DNA of 9,872 bases from Spirochaetales bacterium (GCA_004525355.1 SPCK01000052.1:1-9872), one strand, 5' to 3'; shown: positions 1-5,798, counted from the first letter of the stretch. The notes: generated from the sequence alone by a model not told the origin. Program-made: numbers and translations.

Positions 1-403
1 CCCATCGCTTGGTCGCGCCTTGCGGGTCATCCCGTCCTCGCGCGAAGCGATCGAGTGAGGAAGAGGGCGATCCGCGGCGTTGCTCCCGCGCGCGTGAGGA
101 CTCACGTACGGGTAGTACGCTCGTTCTCCCATCGCTTGGTCGCGCCTTGCGGGTCATCCCGTCCTCCCGCGAAGCGATCGAGTGAGGAAGAGGGCGATCC
201 ACGGCGTTACTCCCGCGCGCGTGAGGACTCACGTACGGGTAGTACGCTCGTTCTCCCATCGCTTGGTCGCGCCTTGCGGCTCATCCCGTCCTCGCGCGAA
301 GCGATCGAGTGAGGAAGAGGGCGATCCGCGGCGTTGCTCCCGCGCGCGGGAGGGCTCACGTACGGTAGTACGCTCGTTCTCCCATCGCTTGGTCGCGCCT
401 TGC
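1..403. repeat. Tandem array of a 127-bp GC-rich unit, three copies plus a stub
   Basis: Units begin with CCCATCGCTTGGTCGC at 1, 128, 255 and 381. The first two are 127 bp; the third is 126 bp because one G is missing near 364. The fourth stops after 23 bp at 403, and the array may continue left of the window. Units differ at only a few positions. Each contains a large dyad: in unit 1, 4-10 pairs with 45-51 and 14-18 with 40-44 across a 3-nt bulge, with an inner CGGG/CCCG stem at 23-26 and 31-34. A second small dyad (CGTGA/TCACG) lies in the GTGAGGACTCAC segment of units 1 and 2. Frames through the array are open only because the repeat is GC-rich, and no gene is supported here. The array ends 15 bp beyond the stop codon of the neighbouring leftward gene, so it would be transcribed as that gene's 3' region. 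Confidence 0.93.
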
Positions 404-418
404 CTGTTTCGAGACCGG

Positions 419-673
419 TCAGACTTCCTTTTTTTCTTCTTCTTTTTGCTTACTCTTAGTATAAACTGCAGTGCCCCAGATCACCCCGATCGCGATGATC
501 ACGAGGGTCGCCACCCACCACTGCAACGCCAGGAAATACGTAGCTGCATAGAATATTCCGAAAAAAATCCCGCTCAGTACGGAATAAGCAATCCAAAACA
601 CCCACATCGGCTTGTTAGATAATAACGACATAAGATTCTCCTTCAGTGATTTGCTGATCTCATTGATACTCAT
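419..673 (-). CDS. Small two-helix membrane protein of unknown function
   Basis: This 84-residue protein has a short amphipathic N-terminus and two strongly hydrophobic segments, about residues 23-45 (rich in W, F and Y) and 52-71. It ends in a very charged tail, KSKQKEEEKKEV, so an inner-membrane location is likely with the tail probably cytoplasmic. The start at 673 is chosen because a near-perfect Shine-Dalgarno, AAAGGAGG, lies 5 nt upstream; the second Met at residue 15 has no such signal. I do not recognise a named family. The gene points left into the repeat array. An operator-like dyad lies 170 bp upstream at 844-859, the same type found before the other small membrane genes here, so it may belong to the same regulon. 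That link is inference. Confidence 0.85.
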   Translation of the reverse strand: MSINEISKSLKENLMSLLSNKPMWVFWIAYSVLSGIFFGIFYAATYFLALQWWVATLVIIAIGVIWGTAVYTKSKQKEEEKKEV

Positions 674-843
674 GAATACCTCCTTTGCTTTGTTGGGTCA
701 TTGATCCATTCATTACCATGCTGATTCCTCGCCTGGATTGTTTTCAAGCTACTCAATCTGCCGAGCCAGCGTCTGTTCGTTATCCCACATAATAGTGCCG
801 CTTTTTAAAATGTTTCTATCCTGTAAATCGCCCAAGACAATCT

Positions 844-859
844 ATGTACGATATCGTAC
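844..859. promoter_or_regulatory. Operator-like perfect palindrome, site 1
   Basis: TGTACGATATCGTACA here is its own reverse complement. Together with flanking bases it matches 4245-4266 at 20 of 22 positions (842-863 here). The half-sites TGTAC and GTACA separated by 6 bp give the 5-6-5 geometry known for Crp/Fnr-family operators. It sits between two divergent genes, 170 bp from the small membrane gene and 222 bp from the patatin start. Either or both could be controlled. The binding protein is inferred to be the regulator encoded at 3332-4063. Confidence 0.7.
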
Positions 860-1067
860 AGACAACTTCATTCAATTTGACTAATTTCAAAATAGTTAAT
901 CGTCTCGATGGCGAGATTGGGCATGTTGAGAGATGCTATGTTATTCAACGCGATCAGGATGCCGCAAGAGGAGTAACCCCAACGGAAGATCATGGGATTA
1001 CCATTTGCGCAATGCTTCCCTGGAGACAGGAAACAAGCTCCACGCCATGGGCGAGAAGATCGGCTAT

Positions 1068-1073
1068 AAGGAG
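1068..1073 (+). promoter_or_regulatory. Ribosome binding site fixing a TTG start for the patatin gene
   Basis: AAGGAG lies 8 nt before TTG at 1082. The same frame is closed by TAA at 1067-1069, so no earlier start is possible. The TTG start gives a complete signal peptide, which supports it over downstream starts. Confidence 0.8.
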
Positions 1074-1081
1074 TATCCAAA

Positions 1082-3325
1082 TTGACCCAGATCCGTGAGC
1101 GAATATTCGCCGCCGTATGCTGCCTCGCTCTCTTTTGCGCTTCGGCGTCCGCGCAAGCGTCCTCCGACAACTCCCGTCCCCGCGTCGCGTTGGTTCTCGA
1201 AGGCGGAGGCGCCCTCGGGCTTGCGCACATTGGCGTTATAAAAGTCATCGAAGAGCTCGGCATCCCCGTGGACATCGTCGTGGGAACGAGCATGGGCGCC
1301 ATCGTGGGCGGATTCTACGCTCAAGGCTACGATGCCGCGCACCTTGAAAAGATCACGCTCGGCGTCGATTGGTCCGGGATATTATCGGAAGGCGTGAACT
1401 CCAGCGAAGAACGATACCGCAGCAGGATAGACCGCTCACGCTATTTCGCGATCATCGACTTCGATCGCCGGGGGTTCAAGATTCCCGGCAGCCTGCTCTC
1501 GGGGCGGAAACTGCTATATTTCCTGGATCGGTCGACTATATCGGAACCTACGCCAGTCGATTTCGATACGCTACCCCGACGGTACCGCGCCGTCGCGGCG
1601 GATCTAGCCACGGGGGAACGGGTCGTCATCGATCGCGGGTCCTTGGCGGACGCGATGCGGGTAAGCATGGGCATCCCCGGCATCCTCGCTCCGCATATCG
1701 TTGAAGGCCGATATTTGGTCGACGGCGGGACGGTCGATAACCTGCCGGTCGGGACGGCGAGGGAGCTCGGCGCGGATTTTATCATCGCGGTCGACCTCCT
1801 TGGAGGCATACCCTTCGCGCCGGAGGAATTAGACCGAAACCCTTTGGACGCGCTGAACCGGACGATGGAGATCATGATTCGAGCGAACGTTAAAGAGCAA
1901 TTGCCCGGCGCCGATCTGGTTGTAACCGTGGTTTTATCCGGGTTTCAGATGACCGATTTCGGGAAAGCGGCCGAAATCATGGCGCTAGGAGAAAAAGCGG
2001 CACGTGAAAGCAGCGCTGAACTCATGGCGCTCAAGATGAAGCTCGGCATTCTCCTACCGGGCGAGGCTGATGTACAGCCGAAAACACAGACACCGATCCG
2101 CAAGGTGATCGTTGAGGGAGGCAACGCGAGGGACCGCGCGCAAGCCTATATCCTGTTTGCTCCGATAATCGGCGCGATCCCGGACGAAGCCTTGCTGGAA
2201 AAATCGATCGAGACCCTGGAAGCGCTGGGGATCTACGAATATATTCGTGTCCGGAGAACCGACGAGGGAGGGATTCCCGCGATTTCGGTTTTTCTCACGA
2301 AAAGCGCCCCTCCTGGCCATTCCCTGCGCCTTGGAATCGAATACGCCTCTACCTACTCCGGTTCCACGGTGAGCAGGCTCGGCCTATCGCCCAGTGTGGT
2401 CTTGCGCGGCATGACCACGGAAGATTCCCGCTTGGCGGTCAACTTCAGGATACTCGATTCGCCGTCTATCGAAGCCTCGTTCATACAGCCGTTGGGCGCA
2501 TACCTGTTCATCGAGGGGTTCTTTTCCGCGCGCCAGGAAACGGAAACCTACAACATGGATTCGGCGATCAGCTACCTTTATAGAACGAGAGCCATGGACA
2601 TAGGGTTCAACGTCGGGGCAAATCCTGCCAGATGGGCTAACGTCGCGATCGGCCTGAGCTATGATTGGATAGAATTCGATCAAGTTCCCGATACCCGCGC
2701 GGGAGAAGCGGCGAGTTCCATCTTCATGGGGCACGCGCTCTTCTCGATTCACCGTTTCGATTCGCCGATCCTCCCCATGGAGGGTGTATCGATCAAGCTC
2801 CGGTATGACCAATCATTATCGGAAGAGGGAAACTCACACTACTTCCGAAACCTGGCGAGCGAAGGTCTTTACATCCCGTCCCTGAATATCCCGTTCTCGT
2901 TCACCGTGTGGGGAATGGCGAGTTCCGATTTCAGCGAATACGCCGACGACTCGACGGCCGCGCCATTCTTCTATAAACCGGATCTTGCCAACCGCCACTT
3001 TTTCCCAGGTCCCCTGGAAGTCGGCGAACGCATCGGCAGCCATATCGCCGGCGTCGGCGGAGAGGTAAAATTCCAGCTGAACTGGGCTTCCAGCGCAATC
3101 GGATTTCCGTCTTTCCTCCTGGTACAAGCGGCGGCGGGAACGGTCCTGCAGGATATCTCGGAAATAAACAGAGCGTCCGAATTCACCCATTGGGACGCGA
3201 CACTCGGCGTGGGGACGCGCCTCAACGATGGATTCGGGGTATCCTTGCGAGTCGGTCTCCTGCGCGGATTCGGGGGTGATCTGCGTTCGTTCATCGCCCT
3301 CGACCTGGGCTCCATCGGATACTGA
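1082..3325 (+). CDS. Patatin-like phospholipase with POTRA and outer-membrane barrel (type Vd-like)
   Basis: This 747-residue protein is predicted to be a secreted lipid acyl hydrolase anchored in the outer membrane. A signal peptide covers residues 1-24, with likely cleavage after ASA. The patatin domain follows, about 33-320: oxyanion loop GGGALG at 41-46, nucleophile elbow GTSMG at 68-72 with Ser70, and the catalytic Asp214 in DGG at 214-216. Residues about 338-408 look like a single POTRA domain. From about 412 the sequence alternates like a beta-barrel and ends in an aromatic residue (IGY), as in Omp85-type barrels. Length and order match the type Vd autotransporters PlpD and FplA, whose patatin domain faces outward and cleaves phospholipids. 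All catalytic residues are present, so activity is expected. It uses a TTG start and ends only 6 bp from the convergent regulator gene. Whether the dyad at 844-859 controls it is open. Confidence 0.92.
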   Translation: MTQIRERIFAAVCCLALFCASASAQASSDNSRPRVALVLEGGGALGLAHIGVIKVIEELGIPVDIVVGTSMGAIVGGFYAQGYDAAHLEKITLGVDWSGILSEGVNSSEERYRSRIDRSRYFAIIDFDRRGFKIPGSLLSGRKLLYFLDRSTISEPTPVDFDTLPRRYRAVAADLATGERVVIDRGSLADAMRVSMGIPGILAPHIVEGRYLVDGGTVDNLPVGTARELGADFIIAVDLLGGIPFAPEELDRNPLDALNRTMEIMIRANVKEQLPGADLVVTVVLSGFQMTDFGKAAEIMALGEKAARESSAELMALKMKLGILLPGEADVQPKTQTPIRKVIVEGGNARDRAQAYILFAPIIGAIPDEALLEKSIETLEALGIYEYIRVRRTDEGGIPAISVFLTKSAPPGHSLRLGIEYASTYSGSTVSRLGLSPSVVLRGMTTEDSRLAVNFRILDSPSIEASFIQPLGAYLFIEGFFSARQETETYNMDSAISYLYRTRAMDIGFNVGANPARWANVAIGLSYDWIEFDQVPDTRAGEAASSIFMGHALFSIHRFDSPILPMEGVSIKLRYDQSLSEEGNSHYFRNLASEGLYIPSLNIPFSFTVWGMASSDFSEYADDSTAAPFFYKPDLANRHFFPGPLEVGERIGSHIAGVGGEVKFQLNWASSAIGFPSFLLVQAAAGTVLQDISEINRASEFTHWDATLGVGTRLNDGFGVSLRVGLLRGFGGDLRSFIALDLGSIGY

Positions 3326-3331
3326 AAAGTG

Positions 3332-4063
3332 CTATTTCGCGATCACATCAGGGAGCAAGCGAGTGAACTCGCCCCGGACGACTTCATAGCATTCGCAAAC
3401 CCGCGCTTCGAGCCCCAGTCTATCCAATACCGTGATACGGCCGCGGCTATAGTCGATCAAGCCGGCGTGATGCAATTTCCCGGCCGCCTCGGTCACGCCC
3501 TCCCTCCTCACCCCCAGCATGTTGGCGATGAGTTCCTGGGTCATGCTTAGTTCATTCGAGGGCAACCGGTCGAGGCTGAGCAACAACCAGCGACAGAGCT
3601 GCTGGTCGATCGTATGATGACGATTACAGACGGCGGTTTGCGCCATTTGGGCCAGAAAAGCCATGGTGTAGCGAAGTAACAGATGCTGCAACGCGCCCGC
3701 GCGGTTGAATTCCTGCTGCAGCAGCTGTCCGGGAAGGCGGAACGCGGAGCCGGCGCTCTGCACGACGGCTCGGTTCGACATCGTATCGCCGCCTAAAAAC
3801 AAGGCGATGCCGCCGATTCCTTCGTACCCTACTATGGCGATCTCGGCGGAAGCGCCGTTATCCATTACTGACAGCAAGGACACAATAGCGGTAGCGGGGA
3901 AATAAACATGGCTCATCTGGCCGCCGGATTCATACAGGACCTTCCCAAGAGGCATCTGGACCAGTTCCAAATGAGGGAATAGTCGTTCTCGTTCCGCTTT
4001 CGGCAACACTGCCAGCAAATGATTTTGTCGCGGGTCGTTCGAGCTTAGCGGTATGAGATTCAT
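3332..4063 (-). CDS. Crp/Fnr-family transcriptional regulator
   Basis: This 243-residue protein has a cyclic-nucleotide-binding-like beta-roll at about 14-120, a long dimerisation helix at about 120-150 and a C-terminal winged helix, with the helix-turn-helix at about 173-195. The recognition helix reads VRREGVTEAAGKL; by alignment with E. coli CRP it keeps the equivalents of Arg180 and Glu181 but has Glu in place of Arg185. The phosphate-binding cassette of true cAMP receptors is not seen: the region around 79-110 has no matching GE...RxA motif. The four Cys (146, 157, 223, 225) do not form an FNR iron-sulphur cluster pattern, so the signal is unknown. The start at 4063 is preferred because GGAGG lies 12 nt upstream; the frame stays open 22 codons further, to an ATG at 4129 without such a site. 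It probably binds the three TGTRC-N6-GYACA dyads nearby (inference). Confidence 0.9.
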   Translation of the reverse strand: MNLIPLSSNDPRQNHLLAVLPKAERERLFPHLELVQMPLGKVLYESGGQMSHVYFPATAIVSLLSVMDNGASAEIAIVGYEGIGGIALFLGGDTMSNRAVVQSAGSAFRLPGQLLQQEFNRAGALQHLLLRYTMAFLAQMAQTAVCNRHHTIDQQLCRWLLLSLDRLPSNELSMTQELIANMLGVRREGVTEAAGKLHHAGLIDYSRGRITVLDRLGLEARVCECYEVVRGEFTRLLPDVIAK

Positions 4064-4155
4064 TATCAAGACCAACCTCCCGGGTCTTTTGGATAAAAAT
4101 AGCATGTCTTCACATAACCAACCGGACAAAAAAGCACTAGCACAATGGCAAAAAC

Positions 4156-4184
4156 ATACAACTAAAGAGAATTTTAACTTTCAA
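4156..4184 (-). promoter_or_regulatory. Possible promoter of the Crp/Fnr-type regulator
   Basis: Read leftward, TTGAAA (4184-4179) is followed after 17 bp by TTGTAT (4161-4156). The -35 is close to consensus but the -10 is poor. Transcription would start near 4149, leaving a leader of about 86 nt. The operator at 4248-4263 would lie more than 100 bp upstream. Confidence 0.3.
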
Positions 4185-4247
4185 GAGTATCCATGTAAAG
4201 TGGAAAACACGTTCTATTTCAGAAAATTCATGTGTCAAAGGTACCTA

Positions 4248-4263
4248 TGTACACTATCGTACA
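4248..4263. promoter_or_regulatory. Operator-like dyad, site 2
   Basis: TGTACACTATCGTACA has perfect TGTAC/GTACA half-sites with a 6-bp spacer. It shares 20 of 22 bases with site 1, including CTA before and GAC after the core. It lies between the divergent regulator gene and the small charged-protein gene. Its centre is 41.5 bp upstream of the start point predicted from the -10 at 4285-4290, the standard position of a class II Crp/Fnr activator site. Confidence 0.72.
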
Positions 4264-4284
4264 GACGCATTTGCAAAGGGCTCG

Positions 4285-4290
4285 TAATAT
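4285..4290 (+). promoter_or_regulatory. Predicted -10 element of an activator-dependent promoter
   Basis: TAATAT resembles the sigma-70 -10 consensus. No acceptable -35 exists 16-18 bp upstream; that place is taken by the right half of operator site 2. A promoter without its own -35 and with a dyad centred near -41.5 suggests activation rather than repression. The predicted start point is about 4297, giving a short leader that contains the AGGAGG at 4312-4317. Confidence 0.5.
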
Positions 4291-4326
4291 CGTCCCAGAA
4301 TCGCGATTGATAGGAGGCTCCCTCGT

Positions 4327-4515
4327 ATGGAAACGAAAAACAAGCGACAAATTGCGGAAATGATCCAAGACGAAAAATGGAACTCCAAGATGGCGGCGCT
4401 GGAAGCGGCTTGGCGAACAACGATAGCAGACACGCAAGAAGAATACCAAAAAGACCGCGCGGAACTGAGCGAACAACGCCAGAGTCCAGGATCCGTACGA
4501 CCGCGTCTCTCTTGA
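4327..4515 (+). CDS. Small charged helical protein, possibly sll1863-like
   Basis: This 62-residue protein starts at an ATG 9 nt after a perfect AGGAGG, so translation is well supported. Residues about 5-52 are highly charged and alanine-rich, without Pro or Gly, and should form one long helix or coiled coil. The tail QSPGSVRPRLS breaks that pattern. The opening METK and the spacing of W, K and EEYQK recall the sll1863-type stress response proteins, but the resemblance is by eye only. The tail may be a frameshifted end, since proteins of that type continue with more charged heptads. It is the first gene after operator site 2 and is followed 121 bp later by the Thivi_2564-type membrane gene on the same strand, so the two are probably co-transcribed. 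Confidence 0.72.
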   Translation: METKNKRQIAEMIQDEKWNSKMAALEAAWRTTIADTQEEYQKDRAELSEQRQSPGSVRPRLS

Positions 4516-4636
4516 AATCGTAAATCTTGAGGCCTTTCCGATCCACAGGAGCGGCGAAAAAACCCGTCGTATGTTCGGTTACGAACAGACCCCCGCTTTG
4601 GATACCGATACCCTTGCAGGTAACAGGGGGGGGAAT

Positions 4637-4828
4637 ATGCCTTTACTTCAAGTCGTCGTAGCATTGGTGATTGTCGGAGTAGTCCTTTGGGTGATCAATA
4701 CCTATATACCCATGAGCGCGGGTATCAAGAAGATCCTGAACCTTGTCGTCATCGTCGCCGTGGCCTTGTATCTGCTTGACCTCTTTGGGCTCTTGGATAC
4801 CATATCCAGAATTCGTATAGGGAGATGA
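4637..4828 (+). CDS. Thivi_2564-type small membrane protein
   Basis: This 63-residue protein has two hydrophobic helices, about residues 3-23 and 33-52. They are joined by the polar loop NTYIPMSAGIKKILN, which is characteristic of the Thivi_2564 family of two-helix inner-membrane proteins. The family has no established biochemical role. The ATG at 4637 directly follows a purine run, AGGGGGGGGAAT, that serves as ribosome binding site, and from there the protein begins cleanly at its first helix. An in-frame ATG at 4571 would add 22 polar residues without a ribosome binding site and is not preferred. It lies downstream of operator site 2 and the small charged gene, and upstream of operator site 3. 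No convincing terminator follows it. Confidence 0.82.
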   Translation: MPLLQVVVALVIVGVVLWVINTYIPMSAGIKKILNLVVIVAVALYLLDLFGLLDTISRIRIGR

Positions 4829-4906
4829 AACCAAATGGATGGGGCGAGCACATAGACCGCAGGTAGGGCGAATGCCAAACGTCATTATCGCAATAAACCC
4901 GTCTAA

Positions 4907-4922
4907 TGTGCGATACCGCACA
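4907..4922. promoter_or_regulatory. Operator-like dyad, site 3
   Basis: TGTGCGATACCGCACA has 6-bp arms, TGTGCG and CGCACA, around a non-palindromic centre. It has the same spacing as sites 1 and 2, with a symmetric change of A to G and T to C in the two half-sites. Such paired changes suggest that a dimeric protein reads the site. It lies 137 bp upstream of the 20-residue peptide gene. The -10 candidates downstream, such as TATAGG at 4950-4955, are weak. Confidence 0.62.
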
Positions 4923-5059
4923 GCAATAATTCCAGCATTTGCCTATTCATATAGGTAGAGGCGACACAAGTTTGATGATTCCGAGCAGGCATGAAGTCTC
5001 GGACGTCAAATCGCGTTGGCCTCTAAACGACGGCCTTGGCGCTGAAAGGAGAACCCCCT

Positions 5060-5122
5060 ATGAGTGTACTAGCTATTCTCGGCATAGTACTGATAGTGCT
5101 GATCGTCATAAGGATATTTTAG
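5060..5122 (+). CDS. 20-residue hydrophobic peptide (single membrane helix)
   Basis: The frame codes for Met-Ser-Val followed by an almost unbroken run of Leu, Ile and Val, with one Gly near the middle and a single Arg three residues from the end (IRIF). It is long enough for one membrane-spanning helix and little else. The ribosome binding site AAAGGAG (5045-5051) is excellent and 8 nt from the ATG, and operator site 3 lies upstream, so a real gene is likely despite its size. Tiny hydrophobic proteins of this kind often act as regulators of membrane complexes or as stress peptides; a type I toxin peptide is another possibility. No antisense RNA gene is evident. I do not recognise the family. 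Confidence 0.6.
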   Translation: MSVLAILGIVLIVLIVIRIF

Positions 5123-5263
5123 TAAGCGTCAATTTCACAACGTCTTGACGGGTTTCAAGATTGAGCTGCTCCGGCAAGGAAACAAGGATTTCACCAGAGG
5201 TCCAGGAACGGGCGGTTCGGCTCGTTGGTGAGCAGTAACGCGAGCACAAGTCGCAATAGGCAA

Positions 5264-5295
5264 CGATCCGCGGCGTTGCTCCCGCGCGCGGGAGG
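5264..5295 (+). repeat. Dispersed copy of part of the left tandem repeat
   Basis: These 32 bp are identical to 322-353, inside the third unit of the array at 1-403, and lie in the same orientation. They carry the third unit's variant (GCGGGAGG) rather than the GCGTGAGG of units 1 and 2. The last five bases, GGAGG, are also the first bases of the xylose isomerase homology. A repeat boundary and a gene breakpoint therefore coincide. Confidence 0.85.
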
Positions 5296-5536
5296 CATTA
5301 TTTTCGACGCCCTTATACGGCGCAACTCGGTAGCCGCATCGGACCTCTTCGAGGCACACATCGGCCGCATCATAGCGGAGGGCAACCCGGCGGCCTTCGT
5401 CAAGGAACGCTATGCGAGCTTCGATTCAGGCAAGGGAGCTGACTTCGCCAGGGGGGCCCTGAGCTTCAAGGACTTGGCGGGCCTGGCTATGGAGTACGGC
5501 GCCGCCTGTCTTAAGAATCGGTCCGTCAGGCGCTAA
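5291..5536 (+). pseudogene. xylA: 3' remnant of xylose isomerase with an internal deletion
   Basis: The translation matches the C-terminal part of xylose isomerases: GGIIFDALIRRNS corresponds to the family's GGLNFDAKxRRxS, followed by DLFEAHIG and then FVKERYASFDSGKGAD. Xylose isomerase interconverts xylose and xylulose in the cytoplasm and is about 440 residues long; only about 80 remain. Nothing upstream of the GG resembles the enzyme. Inside the fragment AHIG (ending at 5365) jumps directly to RIIAEG, omitting about 14 residues (the usual GMDTFARGL... helix) without loss of frame. The usual C-terminal SGRQExLE segment is replaced by NRSVRR and a stop, and the end overlaps the convergent PII-like gene by 11 bp. 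The frame remains open upstream to an ATG at 5225, but that part is repeat and unrelated sequence. It cannot encode an active enzyme. Confidence 0.8.
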
Positions 5537-5798
5537 AGACTTTTATTCCCTCAGAGGGGAACTTGGCCTTTATATCCGCCACGGTCTTTTCAATATGGCA
5601 GGCCTCGTCCTCATCGCAATACACGAGCAAGATGAAATTCTCTTCGGGCCATACCGCGTCGCCCATCTTTGGATCCGAATGGCCGCGGCCGTGCACAACC
5701 GGTATCTTGGTATAGGCCTTCACTATTCCCGCGCTCAGGAAGGCTTCCATAAGGTCTTCCTCAACCGATAGGTTGGCGATTATTTCAACGCGCTTCAT
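5526..5798 (-). CDS. PG0541-family transporter-associated PII-like protein
   Basis: This 90-residue cytoplasmic protein begins MKRVEIIANLSVEEDLMEAF. It has the beta-alpha-beta-beta-alpha-beta pattern of PII-like small proteins and includes VVHGRGHSDPKMGD (34-47) and NFILLVYCDEDEA (54-66). Members of the PG0541 family are typically encoded next to RND efflux pumps and are thought to sense a ligand or modulate the pump; the mechanism is not settled. Its ATG overlaps the permease stop codon as ATGA (5795-5798), so translation is probably coupled. AAGGAA about 7 nt upstream, inside the permease gene, serves as ribosome binding site. A much longer frame extends upstream to 6260 but is only the shadow of the permease. 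It is the last gene of the efflux operon. Confidence 0.85.
   Translation of the reverse strand: MKRVEIIANLSVEEDLMEAFLSAGIVKAYTKIPVVHGRGHSDPKMGDAVWPEENFILLVYCDEDEACHIEKTVADIKAKFPSEGIKVFSA

Larger units (their letters stand above)
674..1081. other. Divergent intergenic region holding one palindromic operator
   Basis: This 408-bp gap separates the leftward small membrane gene from the rightward patatin gene. It is visibly richer in A and T than its surroundings, as expected for a promoter region. It contains the perfect 16-bp palindrome at 844-859 and the ribosome binding site of the patatin gene at 1068-1073. A TATTAT hexamer read leftward at 794-789 is a possible -10 for the small membrane gene. 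On the other strand TAATTT at 882-887 is a weak -10 candidate. Short reading frames starting at 844 and 933 run through it but show no family resemblance or good ribosome binding site. Confidence 0.6.

Noticed and set aside
105..119. CGTAC-GGGTA-GTACG in each tandem unit, resembling the TGTRC-N6-GYACA operators
   Set aside because: The spacer is 5 bp (4 bp in unit 3) rather than 6 and the outer T and A are missing, so it does not fit the operator pattern.
1..403. CRISPR array
   Set aside because: The repeated unit is continuous over 127 bp with no unique spacers, and no cas genes are present.
55..622. Overlapping rightward reading frames of 85 and 146 residues across the repeat array
   Set aside because: They repeat the same Arg- and Ser-rich peptide because they translate the 127-bp units, and the longer one runs antisense into the well-supported leftward gene at 419-673. 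No ribosome binding site or family resemblance.
933..1085. A 50-residue frame ending in TTGA overlap with the patatin start (includes LETGNKLHAMGEKIGYKEYPN in part)
   Set aside because: The overlap with the downstream start is suggestive of coupling and the end looks protein-like, but the ATG has no good ribosome binding site and I recognise no family. Not enough to call a gene.
844..1098. 84-residue rightward frame beginning inside the palindrome at 844
   Set aside because: Its start codon lies in the operator, it has no ribosome binding site, and it overlaps the patatin start in another frame.
4064..4129. 22-residue N-terminal extension of the Crp/Fnr-type regulator
   Set aside because: No ribosome binding site before the ATG at 4129, whereas GGAGG precedes the Met at 4063 and the family usually begins near that point.
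5127..5150. CGTCAA/TTGACG inverted repeat as a terminator after the 20-residue peptide gene
   Set aside because: The stem is only 6 bp, the loop is long and no T run follows.
5225..5290. N-terminal 22 codons of the frame that continues into the xylose isomerase fragment
   Set aside because: They translate unrelated sequence and the 32-bp repeat, have no resemblance to the enzyme and lack a ribosome binding site.
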